Notes under the pieces: model-generated
Seen by the model: only the letters and a program-made list of their open reading frames with translations
The model's database searches: none
Told to the model about the DNA's origin: nothing
Program-made: the position numbers and the translations under genes
Shown here: one piece after another, positions 41,834 to 49,823 of the stretch
Numbering within the stretch: the stretch's first letter is position 1
Layout of the letters: the number at the start of each line of letters is the position of its first letter
Source of the DNA: Pseudomonadota bacterium
Lineage (GTDB): Bacteria > Pseudomonadota > Alphaproteobacteria > Rhizobiales > Xanthobacteraceae
DNA: 64,000 nt
NCBI GenBank assembly: GCA_023404675.1
Contig: JAEYAW010000020.1
Location: 62,001 to 126,000 of the forward strand
Reading direction: 5' to 3'

Positions 41834-43419
41834 CCGAGCGTCACCGCCCCGAACGTCTCATGGACGCCCACGGCCGTGGTGATGACATTCTTGAGCTTCT
41901 TGTCGATGAAGTTCGGATAGTCGGACTCGTACAGCCAGACCACCGGCACATCCTCCACCAGGATCTTCTGCACGGCGCTGTAGAGCTCCTGCCGCTTGGC
42001 ATCCGAAGTCGCGACCGCAGCCTCGTCGAACAGCTTGTCCACTTCCGGATTGGCGTAGCCGGCGGTGTTTGAGAACAGCACACCCTTGCGGATGTTCGAT
42101 GACACGTAGGTCCGCGACACGCCGAGCGCCGGATCGCCGAACTGATAGACGAGGTTCGAGGTCATCTGGAAGTCCCAGTTGCTGCACTTCTGGGCCCAGC
42201 CGGCCATATCGGTGTTTTCGAGCTGGAGTTCGACCCCGATGCGCCCATAGGACTGCCGCAGGAATTCGGCCGCACGCTGATAGATCTCGCCATAAGGCGG
42301 CACCAGATAGGAAATGGTGACGCGCTTGCCATCCGGCCCCGGCTTCAGGCCCATCTCGTCGAGCAGAGCCTTGGCCTTGTCGACCGAGTAGTCGTAGGTC
42401 TTGACGTTCTTTTCATAGAAACGGGTCTTTGACGAAACCGGACCGGTCGCGATCTTGCCGAGTCCGAAGTAGACGCGGTTCAGCATCGCCTTGCGATCGA
42501 GCGCATACATCAGCGCCTGGCGGAAGCGCTTGTCGTTCATCGGCGCGACGCGGTTGTTCAGCTCGATCCAGGAGTGCGGCGCGAAGAACTCGTAGCCCCT
42601 CGTGGTCATCTCCAGATGCGGCAGCTTGGAAAGACGCTGCACGTCGAATGCCTCGATGTCCGACCACTGCGTGAGCTGCACCGTGCCCTGCTCCAGCGCG
42701 ACAGAGCGGGACGCCGCGTCGGGAATCACGCGGTAGATGATCTCGTCGAGATGCGGCTCGCCCGGGCGATAATATTCGTCGAACTTGACGAGATGAACGT
42801 GGGACCCGCGCACCCACTCCTTCAGCTTGAAGGGGCCGGAGCCGATCGCCTTGTCGTTCGCCGGATTCTTCCGATAATCCGTGCCGTCATAGATGTGCTT
42901 CGGCACGATCGGCGCCGAGGTGCAGTCGAACGAGCCGAGGAACGGCGCGAACGGCGCCTTCAGCGTGAACACGACCGTGAGCGGATCTGGCGCCTCGGCC
43001 TTCTCGACGCGCGAGAAGGTACCGCGCGCGCGCGCATGCGTCTCGCTCAGCATCTTCATCGTGGAGAACACAACGTCCTCGGACGTCAGCGGATGGCCAT
43101 CGTGGAATTTGATGTTCGGGAAAAGCTTGAACGTGTAGACGAGACCGTCCGGCGACACGCTCCATTCCTTGGCGAGGCCCGGAATCGGCTTCAGCTCGAA
43201 ATCGTAACGCAGCAGGCTTTCGTAGATCTTGCCGCCGAGCGTCAGGGTCGGCTGCTGCTGGTTGAGCGCGGTCACCAGAAGCGGCGGCTCCGGCTGGATG
43301 ATCGTATTCAGCGTGCCGCCTTTCGTCTGGCCGGCGGCCCGCGTGATGCCGAGCGGTATGCCGCCAATGCTGGCCGCGCCCGCCATGAGACCAAATTTGG
43401 TGAATTCGCGTCTGTTCAT
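41830..43419 (-). CDS. Periplasmic peptide-binding protein (SBP family 5), Tat-exported
   Basis: 529 residues. The N-terminus MNRREFTKFGLMAGAASIGG carries a twin-arginine motif and hydrophobic core ending near GITRAAG, so it is exported folded. The mature part has the family 5 landmarks KEWSVSPDGLVYTFKL, FHDGHPLTSEDVVFS and FRQALMYALDRKAML. GAGGGA about 6 nt upstream fixes ATG 43419. It delivers peptides or related cations to DppBC. This is the first gene of the transporter-aminopeptidase operon; a perfect palindrome, a candidate operator, lies about 230 bp upstream. Confidence 0.93.
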   Translation of the reverse strand: MNRREFTKFGLMAGAASIGGIPLGITRAAGQTKGGTLNTIIQPEPPLLVTALNQQQPTLTLGGKIYESLLRYDFELKPIPGLAKEWSVSPDGLVYTFKLFPNIKFHDGHPLTSEDVVFSTMKMLSETHARARGTFSRVEKAEAPDPLTVVFTLKAPFAPFLGSFDCTSAPIVPKHIYDGTDYRKNPANDKAIGSGPFKLKEWVRGSHVHLVKFDEYYRPGEPHLDEIIYRVIPDAASRSVALEQGTVQLTQWSDIEAFDVQRLSKLPHLEMTTRGYEFFAPHSWIELNNRVAPMNDKRFRQALMYALDRKAMLNRVYFGLGKIATGPVSSKTRFYEKNVKTYDYSVDKAKALLDEMGLKPGPDGKRVTISYLVPPYGEIYQRAAEFLRQSYGRIGVELQLENTDMAGWAQKCSNWDFQMTSNLVYQFGDPALGVSRTYVSSNIRKGVLFSNTAGYANPEVDKLFDEAAVATSDAKRQELYSAVQKILVEDVPVVWLYESDYPNFIDKKLKNVITTAVGVHETFGAVTLG

Positions 43420-43646
43420 GTCATCCCTCAACGATTCAACTCGGTTACGTCTGCAACATTGTTTTGCAAGAACCATTCCAGCGACTGAAGTTCTGACTCG
43501 CGGATTTACGGCGGATACAATTGCATCAAGCGATTGCCGCCCGAGGCAGATCGCACCCGCGATCTCTCCTGTTCCTTAACCCCTCCTGACCGCAGGGCGC
43601 ACATTGCACCCGCATCCCGAACACACCAGCCCGCATGAATGGCAGA

Positions 43647-43659
43647 TGGAATAATTCCA
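43647..43659. promoter_or_regulatory. Perfect palindrome TGGAATAATTCCA, candidate operator
   Basis: A 13-bp perfect dyad centred on A at 43653, in the 260-bp gap between the ThDP enzyme stop and the start of the peptide-transporter operon. It resembles the TGGAAAT/ATTTCCA-type sites of IclR regulators, and an IclR gene lies in the same module at 46896. Function is inferred. Confidence 0.45.
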
Positions 43660-43679
43660 GTCTGCTCACTCTGAGCTTA

Positions 43680-45272
43680 TCACACAACCGCTTCGATCAG
43701 GCGCGGGCCCCGGCTGCCGAGAGCCGCATCGAGCGCGCGCGAGAAATCCGTCACGGTCTCGGCGCGATAGGCCTCGACGCCAAGGCCTTCGGCCATCTTC
43801 GTCCAGCCGAGATAGGGTTCGTCCAGCGTCAGCATGCGCTGGGCATTGCGGCCCGGATCCTGTGCGCCGACCTTTGTCATTTCGCCCCACAGCGTCGCAT
43901 AGGAGCGATTGGAAAACACGATGGTGAGCACATCCAGGCTTTCGCGCGCGTGGGTCCACAGGCCTTGCACCGTGTACATTCCGCTACCATCCGCCTGAAG
44001 ATTAATCACCTTACGATCCGGACAGGCAATGGCCGCGCCGGCTGCCATGGGAATGCCGATCCCGATCGCACCGCCGGTGATCTGCAGGAAGTCGTGCGGC
44101 GCGGCGTTATAGGAGTCCTCGAAGAAACCGCTCGAGGTCAGCGCCTCGTCACACACGATCGCCTGCTCCGGCAGCCGCTCCGCCACCATGCGGTTGACGG
44201 CCGAGGTCGACAGCGTCTCACCCGACGGCAACGCACGCAGCGTCGTCGCGACGTCGGACGCGCCCGCATCGCGCCGCGCGCCCTTCACCTCGTCGGCCAG
44301 CCACGCCAGCGCCTGCGCGGCATCCTGATCCGGCCCTGCCAGATGAACCACCTCGCAGGATGGCGGCGCGAGCCTGCCGGGCTGTCCCGGATAGGCGAAG
44401 AACGAGACCGGCTCCTTCGCACCGATCAGCACCAGCATCTCGGTATCCCGCAACAACAGGCCTCCGGATTCCTGAAACAGACCGAGACGCGGAATCGGCG
44501 CGCGGCCGCGGCCGCGCGCGATGCGCCCGTTCGCGCCCTGCGCGAACAAGCGCGCGCCGGTCTTCTTGCGGATGCCGTCGGCGATCCGAAGCGAGTCCTC
44601 GCGCAAGGCCGGGCCGCTCATCAGCAGCACGACGCGCTTTCCCTCACGCAGCGCCTTACCGACATGCCCGATGGTCTGCGCGTCGACCGGCTCCCGCGGC
44701 AGCCGCTCGCCCCGCACCAGGTCGCGATCATAGCGATGTTCGTTCCACGCCATGTCGGCCGGCAGGATCAGCGTCGTCACGCCGCCCGCCATGCTCTGCG
44801 CCCAGGCGTCCGCGACATCGCGGTCGATATGCGCGGCATCGCCGATCCGTCTGACAAAACGGGACATCGGTCGCGCCAGACTCTCGATATCGCTGGCGAG
44901 CGGCGGATCGAGCGGCAGATGCGCCACCGCGTGATCGCCGACGATATTGATCATCGGCGAATTCGCGCGCCGCGCATTGTGCATGTTGGCGAGGCCGTTG
45001 GCGAGACCCGGCCCCAGATGCAGCAACGTCGCGGCCGGACGATCCAGCATGCGCGCATAGCCGTCGGCTGCGCCGGTCACCACGCCTTCGAACAGGCCGA
45101 GGATGCAGCGCATCTTCGGCTTGCGGTCGAGCGCCGCGACGAAGTGCATCTCCGACGTGCCGGGATTGGCGAAACAGACGTCGACATCGTGCGCCAGCAG
45201 CGCATCGCACAGCCGGTCGGCGCCGGTCATGATGTCGGGAGCGGCGCTGGCCGCGGTGCCGGCCCGCGTCAC
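43680..45272 (-). CDS. ThDP-dependent enzyme of the acetolactate synthase/benzoylformate decarboxylase family
   Basis: About 530 residues. The catalytic Glu lies in LGLFEGVVTGAADGYAR near residue 75 of the chosen product, and the ThDP/Mg motif is LQADGSGMYTVQGLWTHARE followed by IVFSNRSYATL, where ADG replaces the usual GDG. GTG 45272 overlaps the M20 stop as GTGA and is preferred; GTG 45290 and ATG 45230 (MTGADRLCDALL) are alternatives. It decarboxylates or carboligates a 2-oxo acid. It is coupled to the M20 hydrolase and lies upstream of the peptide-transporter operon, so it may process the 2-oxo acid derived from the released amino acid. Confidence 0.85.
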   Translation of the reverse strand: MTRAGTAASAAPDIMTGADRLCDALLAHDVDVCFANPGTSEMHFVAALDRKPKMRCILGLFEGVVTGAADGYARMLDRPAATLLHLGPGLANGLANMHNARRANSPMINIVGDHAVAHLPLDPPLASDIESLARPMSRFVRRIGDAAHIDRDVADAWAQSMAGGVTTLILPADMAWNEHRYDRDLVRGERLPREPVDAQTIGHVGKALREGKRVVLLMSGPALREDSLRIADGIRKKTGARLFAQGANGRIARGRGRAPIPRLGLFQESGGLLLRDTEMLVLIGAKEPVSFFAYPGQPGRLAPPSCEVVHLAGPDQDAAQALAWLADEVKGARRDAGASDVATTLRALPSGETLSTSAVNRMVAERLPEQAIVCDEALTSSGFFEDSYNAAPHDFLQITGGAIGIGIPMAAGAAIACPDRKVINLQADGSGMYTVQGLWTHARESLDVLTIVFSNRSYATLWGEMTKVGAQDPGRNAQRMLTLDEPYLGWTKMAEGLGVEAYRAETVTDFSRALDAALGSRGPRLIEAVV

Positions 45273-46567
45273 AGCTTGCTCAGCCCGCACCAGCGCGCAA
45301 CAAACAGCGCGATGCTCAGCGTCGTCTTGCGCACGCTCTCAAGATCCACGCGCTCGTTGAAAGCATGCGGGCCGATGCCGTAGTGGCCATAGCACAAGGC
45401 CGGCATGTCGGCGTCGATGGCGTAGTAGCGTGTATCGTTGACCGCGGTGGACATGCGCACTTCGAGCTTTTTGCCGAACACCGCCTCATGGACGCTCGCC
45501 AGCGTCGCCTCTGCGTCGCTGCCGGGCTCGCAGATCGCGGGATCGGCCTGAAAGCCGCTCCAGATCAGTTCTGCCGGATTTTCCGCGAGAAACGTATCGG
45601 TCTTCTGCGCCTCGGCGAGACACGCCTCGATGCCGCGCATCGCCTCCTGCGGCGTCACGCCGGGCAACAGCCCGAGACGGCAATCCATATCGCACCATGC
45701 GGGCGTCGAACTGGCCCAGTCGCCGCCCTTGATGATGCCGACATTGAACTTGATCGGGTTCTTGATGGCGGCGAACCACGTGTTGCTCGCCGCCGCCGCG
45801 TTCAGCTGCTTCGTATAGTCCTGGAAGGCGCGCACCAGATGCATCGCGGAGAGAATGGCGTTGGTTCCCTCCTCCGAATAGGCGACGTGGGCGGGCGTGC
45901 CGCGCACGCGCAGCCGGAACCAGACCGCGCCCACTTGTGCGCGGGTGAGCGTATGGCCCGTCGGCTCCGGGATCAGACAGGCGTCGGCCCTGTAGCCGCG
46001 CATCACCGTGGAGAGCGCGCCGTTGCCGGTACTTTCCTCCTCGGTCACCGTCTGAAGATAAACGCGCCCCTCCGGCGCGTAGCCAGCGTCGCGGATCGCA
46101 TCGAGCGCGAAGATCATGGCGGCGACGCCCGCCTTCATGTCCTGCGCGCCGCGGCCCCACATCCAGCCGTCCTTGACCACGCCCTCATAGGGCGGATGCG
46201 TCCACAGATCGACCGGCCCTTCCGGCACGACGTCGATATGGCCCTGCAGGATCAGACTGCGGCCTTCGCCCTTGCCCTCCAGCGTCGCCACCACCTGCTT
46301 CGAGCCCGCGAGATCGATGGTGTCCATCGGCGCGGCCTTCGGGTGGCTCATCAGGTCGACATCGGCAAGACTGAAGGTATCGACCTTGTAACCGCGCTCC
46401 GCGAACTGCCCGGCGAGCCACTCCTGCTGCGGAGCTTCCTGTCCACGCAGGGAACGGAACTGGACCATGCTCTTCAGAAACTCGACCTGATTGTCGAAAT
46501 TTCGAGCAATGGCTGCCTCCAGATCGCGCGCGATCTGGTCGACGTTCGACAGAGCCTTCGATTCCAC
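45269..46567 (-). CDS. M20-family metallohydrolase (ArgE/DapE/carboxypeptidase type)
   Basis: About 432 residues with a complete M20 active site: LQGHIDVVPEGP (His and Asp), WGRGAQDMKAG (bridging Asp), TVTEEESTGNG (catalytic Glu pair), CLIPEPTGH (Glu) and the C-terminal CYGHYGIGPHAFNE (His). Members hydrolyse N-acyl amino acids or dipeptides. The start is uncertain: GTG 46567 (VESKAL) has GGAG 8 nt upstream and is used here; GTG 46576 is possible. It is divergent from the IclR gene at 46896 and coupled to the ThDP enzyme. Confidence 0.9.
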   Translation of the reverse strand: MESKALSNVDQIARDLEAAIARNFDNQVEFLKSMVQFRSLRGQEAPQQEWLAGQFAERGYKVDTFSLADVDLMSHPKAAPMDTIDLAGSKQVVATLEGKGEGRSLILQGHIDVVPEGPVDLWTHPPYEGVVKDGWMWGRGAQDMKAGVAAMIFALDAIRDAGYAPEGRVYLQTVTEEESTGNGALSTVMRGYRADACLIPEPTGHTLTRAQVGAVWFRLRVRGTPAHVAYSEEGTNAILSAMHLVRAFQDYTKQLNAAAASNTWFAAIKNPIKFNVGIIKGGDWASSTPAWCDMDCRLGLLPGVTPQEAMRGIEACLAEAQKTDTFLAENPAELIWSGFQADPAICEPGSDAEATLASVHEAVFGKKLEVRMSTAVNDTRYYAIDADMPALCYGHYGIGPHAFNERVDLESVRKTTLSIALFVARWCGLSKL

Positions 46568-46895
46568 CCGTGTCACTCCACTTTCAGCCGCAAAGCCCGA
46601 ACGGCCCGCGGATTGCATCGCCCGCAACGGCGGTTGTCCCATGAACCGTCGCGCCCTTCGTTCCGGTCACCGCCATCGAAGCGCCTGCGGACTCATCGGC
46701 CTGCAAACGGCCAATGCATTCCTCCTGGGCGGAACGCATTGAAGGCACTTTCAGCCCCGATAAATTCACAATCGTGAATTCATTCGACAAGATGCTGAAT
46801 TTTATGTCAAGCACATTGGCTAGGCAAACGGATTGCCATGGGCGCGCATCGCCGTCGGGAGCGGCGCTGCGCCGCGTGGTTGTTAAGGGTGTCCC
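46568..46895. other. Divergent intergenic region between M20 and iclR genes
   Basis: About 330 bp without a plausible gene. It becomes AT-rich around 46760-46815 and contains the perfect inverted repeat at 46763-46780. It should hold the promoters of both flanking genes. Confidence 0.6.
46763..46780. promoter_or_regulatory. Inverted repeat AATTCAC-AATC-GTGAATT, candidate IclR operator
   Basis: Two perfect 7-bp arms separated by 4 nt in the divergent M20/iclR region, about 115 bp from the IclR start codon. Autoregulated IclR genes commonly have such sites in the shared promoter region. Confidence 0.55.
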
Positions 46896-47627
46896 ATGTT
46901 CGTCAGGCAGGCCGCCAACGTGCTGGATGTACTGGAGTATTTTTCCAAGCGGCAGCGTCCGGCAACAATGGCCGAGATTTCGGACGATCTCGGCTGGCCC
47001 CGTTCGAGCACGTTCAATCTGGTGAGCACGCTGGCGGAACGCGGCTGGTTGTACGAGCCGCGCATCCGGGCGGGCTACTATCCAACGCCGCGCTGGCTCA
47101 CGCTGGCCCGCGCCGTCTCCAGCGCCGAACCGCTGCCAGAGGCTGCGCTGGCGATGGCCGCCGACATCGCCGCCCGAACCGGCGAAACCACCGCGATCGC
47201 CGCACTGGCGGGAATCTCGGCGATCTTCCTGCATGTGGCGGAGTCGCGTCAGTCGGTGCGCTACTCAGCCGAGATCGGCGACCGGGTGCCGATCCATGCG
47301 GGTTCGGTCGGCCGCGCCATTCTCACGCAATACACTTTGAACGAGCGCGAGGCGATCTATCGCAAGATCACGTTCGAGAAATTCTCGGACACGACACCGA
47401 TGAGCGTGGCCGCGATCGAGGACGAACTGCGCGCCGCCATCGCGCGCGGCTATCATCAGAGCGCATCGGAATATATCGCGGACCTCGCCGGCGTCGCGCT
47501 GCCGCTGCCGATCGCGGGACGCCGCCTGTCCGTGGTGGTCGCCGGTCCCACCTCGCGCTGTCTCGAACGCCGGCCCGAGACCGCCGAGATCATGAAGCAG
47601 GCCGTGGCGCGGCATCTGATTGCATGA
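46896..47627 (+). CDS. IclR family transcriptional regulator
   Basis: 243 residues, short for the family and lacking an N-terminal tail: it begins MFVRQAANVLDVLEYFSKRQRPATMAEISDDLGWPRSSTFNLVSTL, which is the winged helix itself. The effector domain has ETTAIAALAGISAIFLHVAES and HAGSVGRAILTQYTLNERE. It is only distantly similar to the two IclR proteins of the F420 region. Divergence from the M20-ThDP genes, with a perfect inverted repeat between, suggests it controls that unit and possibly the peptide transporter. Confidence 0.92.
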   Translation: MFVRQAANVLDVLEYFSKRQRPATMAEISDDLGWPRSSTFNLVSTLAERGWLYEPRIRAGYYPTPRWLTLARAVSSAEPLPEAALAMAADIAARTGETTAIAALAGISAIFLHVAESRQSVRYSAEIGDRVPIHAGSVGRAILTQYTLNEREAIYRKITFEKFSDTTPMSVAAIEDELRAAIARGYHQSASEYIADLAGVALPLPIAGRRLSVVVAGPTSRCLERRPETAEIMKQAVARHLIA

Positions 47628-47752
47628 CTGAGGTTGATCCCTAAAAGAGCTTGCCCAACAGCGGCCTTTGGAATGCGGGCAAAATGCACGGACTCGCTCG
47701 CTTCGAGGCGCACTGCCATGCGGCGTCGCAGCTGCGTTTGACGAAGGTCGGC

Positions 47753-49381
47753 CTACACAGGCGGAGGCTCCATACCCGCTCCCATCGGCCGCGCTTCGAG
47801 CGCCAGGAAATGCCGCACCACCGGCGGCTCGGGCCCGATATGACACCGCAGCAGTTCCTGCTGGATATCTGCGGCGGCCTTCGAGACGCGGCGATGCTGG
47901 CGCAGATGCTCGCCCCACGATTCCACCATGAACCACTCGACGATCTTCTCGGGATCGGCGGAATCCTCGGTGATGCCCCACGCATAGGCGCCGTCGCGCC
48001 GCCGCGCGTCCGACAGGCGCGACAGGCTGTCGAGAAACTTCGATCGGTCCGCGACCGCGATCCGGTACTCGATCAGGATCAGCACTGGTCCGCGATCATG
48101 CTCGACCGCACTGGCCGTCAGCGGCTCCGGCCAGTGCGATGACGGCGCGAGATCGGCCTCGCCCGCGGGGAGCGGCACGCGGTGCATGATGAACGCGGCA
48201 ACCAGCAGCCCGGCGGCGCAGACCAGCAGCGCGATCATCGTGCTGGTGGCGGAGGCGAAGCTGCCCCAGGCGAGGCTGCCGCCCGCCATCGCGCCGTTGA
48301 ACACCATCAGATAGACCGCGAGCGCCCGGCCGCGCACCCAGTTGGGCAGGATCGCCTGCGCCACGCCGTTGAACGTGGTCAGCACCGTGATCCACGCCGC
48401 GCCAAGCAGCAGCATCAGGAGTCCTGCCGCGAATTTCGGAATCGGCAGGGTCAGCGCCGCCATCACCAGCGCGGTGACGATGGACGCGGTCAGAACAAGC
48501 CCGTCCGCGCCAAGTTTCTCGCGCAGCGCCGGCATCACCAAAGCGCCGCCGATCGCGCCCGCGCCCACCGCGCCGAGCAACAGGCCATAGAACCCCGGCC
48601 CGCCATTGAGCCCCTTCGCCACGAACGGCAGCAGCGCCCATACCGCGCTGGCGAACGCGAAGAAAATCGCCGCGCGCAGCAGCACGATATGCAGGTCGTG
48701 GCTGGAGCGCACGTAGCGCAATCCCGCGCGGAACGCGCCGGCGAAATGCTCCGACAGTTCATCGTTGATCTGCGCGGGACGTTTCCACCACAGCAATGCG
48801 GTGATGACGATGAGATAGGACGCGACATCCGCGCCATAGGTCGCGGCGGCCCCGAGGCCGGCGAGGATCAGGCCGCCGAGCGCGGGACCGATGGACCGAG
48901 CGATGTTGATGCCGAGCGAGTTGAGCGCCACCGCATTGCGCAGGTCGCGCTTCTCCACCAGTTCCGGCACGATGGATTGCCAGGTCGGCGCCATCAGTGC
49001 CGCGCCGACGCCCCCCAAGAAGGTGAGCGTCACCAGCGCGCTCACCGTGAGCAGCTTGAACCAGGCCAGCGTCATCAGCAGGCCGCTGACGCAGCCGAGG
49101 AAAATCTGGATTCCGATCAGAAAACGGCGGCGATCGAGGATGTCGGACAAGACGCCCGCCGGCAGCGCCAGCAGAAACACCGGCAGCATGCCCGCCGCCT
49201 GAATCATGGCGACGGCGGTCGGTGAAGCCGACAGGTCCGTGACGATCCACGAACTCGCGACGTCGCGCATGAAGGTGCCGGTGTTGCCGAGGATGGTCGC
49301 GGCCCACAGCACGGCGAACACCGGCTGGCGCAGCGGCGCGAAGCTGCTCGCTTTCGCGGGCGTTGTATCCTGCGCGGTCAA
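47753..49381 (-). CDS. MFS transporter, EntS-like, with C-terminal soluble domain
   Basis: 542 residues. Twelve helices start at LRQPVFAVLWAATILGNTGTFM, and motif A-like PAGVLSDILDRRRFLIG near residue 75 identifies an MFS_3-type exporter. The last 130 residues (VLILIEYRIAVADRSKFLDSL onward, with WFMVESWGEHLRQH) form a soluble antibiotic-monooxygenase-like ferredoxin fold, a combination known in this family. ATG 49381 overlaps the DoxX stop by 4 bp. It is the last gene of the isochorismatase-XapX-amidohydrolase-DoxX operon and could export a product of the amidohydrolase. Confidence 0.9.
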   Translation of the reverse strand: MTAQDTTPAKASSFAPLRQPVFAVLWAATILGNTGTFMRDVASSWIVTDLSASPTAVAMIQAAGMLPVFLLALPAGVLSDILDRRRFLIGIQIFLGCVSGLLMTLAWFKLLTVSALVTLTFLGGVGAALMAPTWQSIVPELVEKRDLRNAVALNSLGINIARSIGPALGGLILAGLGAAATYGADVASYLIVITALLWWKRPAQINDELSEHFAGAFRAGLRYVRSSHDLHIVLLRAAIFFAFASAVWALLPFVAKGLNGGPGFYGLLLGAVGAGAIGGALVMPALREKLGADGLVLTASIVTALVMAALTLPIPKFAAGLLMLLLGAAWITVLTTFNGVAQAILPNWVRGRALAVYLMVFNGAMAGGSLAWGSFASATSTMIALLVCAAGLLVAAFIMHRVPLPAGEADLAPSSHWPEPLTASAVEHDRGPVLILIEYRIAVADRSKFLDSLSRLSDARRRDGAYAWGITEDSADPEKIVEWFMVESWGEHLRQHRRVSKAAADIQQELLRCHIGPEPPVVRHFLALEARPMGAGMEPPPV

Positions 49382-49821
49382 CGGCCATCACCTTTCAGGT
49401 TTCGTCGCGCCCGGCTGCGCAAGTCATAACAGGCGACCATCAGAAAGCCACCGGCAAGCCCGATGTGCTCAAAGAACGCGTTCATCATCATCGGCCGCTG
49501 CGCGGGCGATGCCTCCCAGAAGCGGTTGGCAAGACCACTCGCCAGCAGCGTGAAGACGCCCAGCGCCAGCGCGCCGAGCCAGCGACCACGGCCCGACAGG
49601 ATCATCAGCGGCGCGATGAGTTCCAGCGCGATCACAACGACAGCAAACAGCCATGGCGGCGACAGCCCGAACTGCACCATCTCCGCCTGCGCACCCGCGA
49701 AATCGAACAGCTTGACGAAACCGCCCTGCAGATAGGCCGCGCACAGCGCCAGCAGCGCGATGACATACGCTGATCGTATTCCTGCGATCCTGCGCGCGGC
49801 GTCCGTGATCGCGGCGACCAT
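49378..49821 (-). CDS. DoxX family membrane protein
   Basis: 147 residues with four hydrophobic helices (SAYVIALLALCAAYLQGGFVKLFDF; LFAVVVIALELIAPLMILS; LGALALGVFTLLASGLANRFW; FFEHIGLAGGFLMVACY). The pattern QGGFVKLFDF, GLSPPW, FWEASPAQRPMMMNAFFEHIGLAGGF is typical of DoxX proteins, which are linked to redox or quinone processes but have no single known role. ATG 49821 lies 2 bp after the amidohydrolase stop; GTG 49827 overlapping that stop is possible. The frame upstream of this lies inside the amidohydrolase gene. Confidence 0.88.
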   Translation of the reverse strand: MVAAITDAARRIAGIRSAYVIALLALCAAYLQGGFVKLFDFAGAQAEMVQFGLSPPWLFAVVVIALELIAPLMILSGRGRWLGALALGVFTLLASGLANRFWEASPAQRPMMMNAFFEHIGLAGGFLMVACYDLRSRARRNLKGDGR

Positions 49822-49823
49822 CC

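Noticed and set aside
47651..47682. TTGCCC/GGGCAA inverted repeat after the third iclR gene as terminator
   Set aside because: The arms are only 6 bp with a 20-nt loop and no T-run follows.
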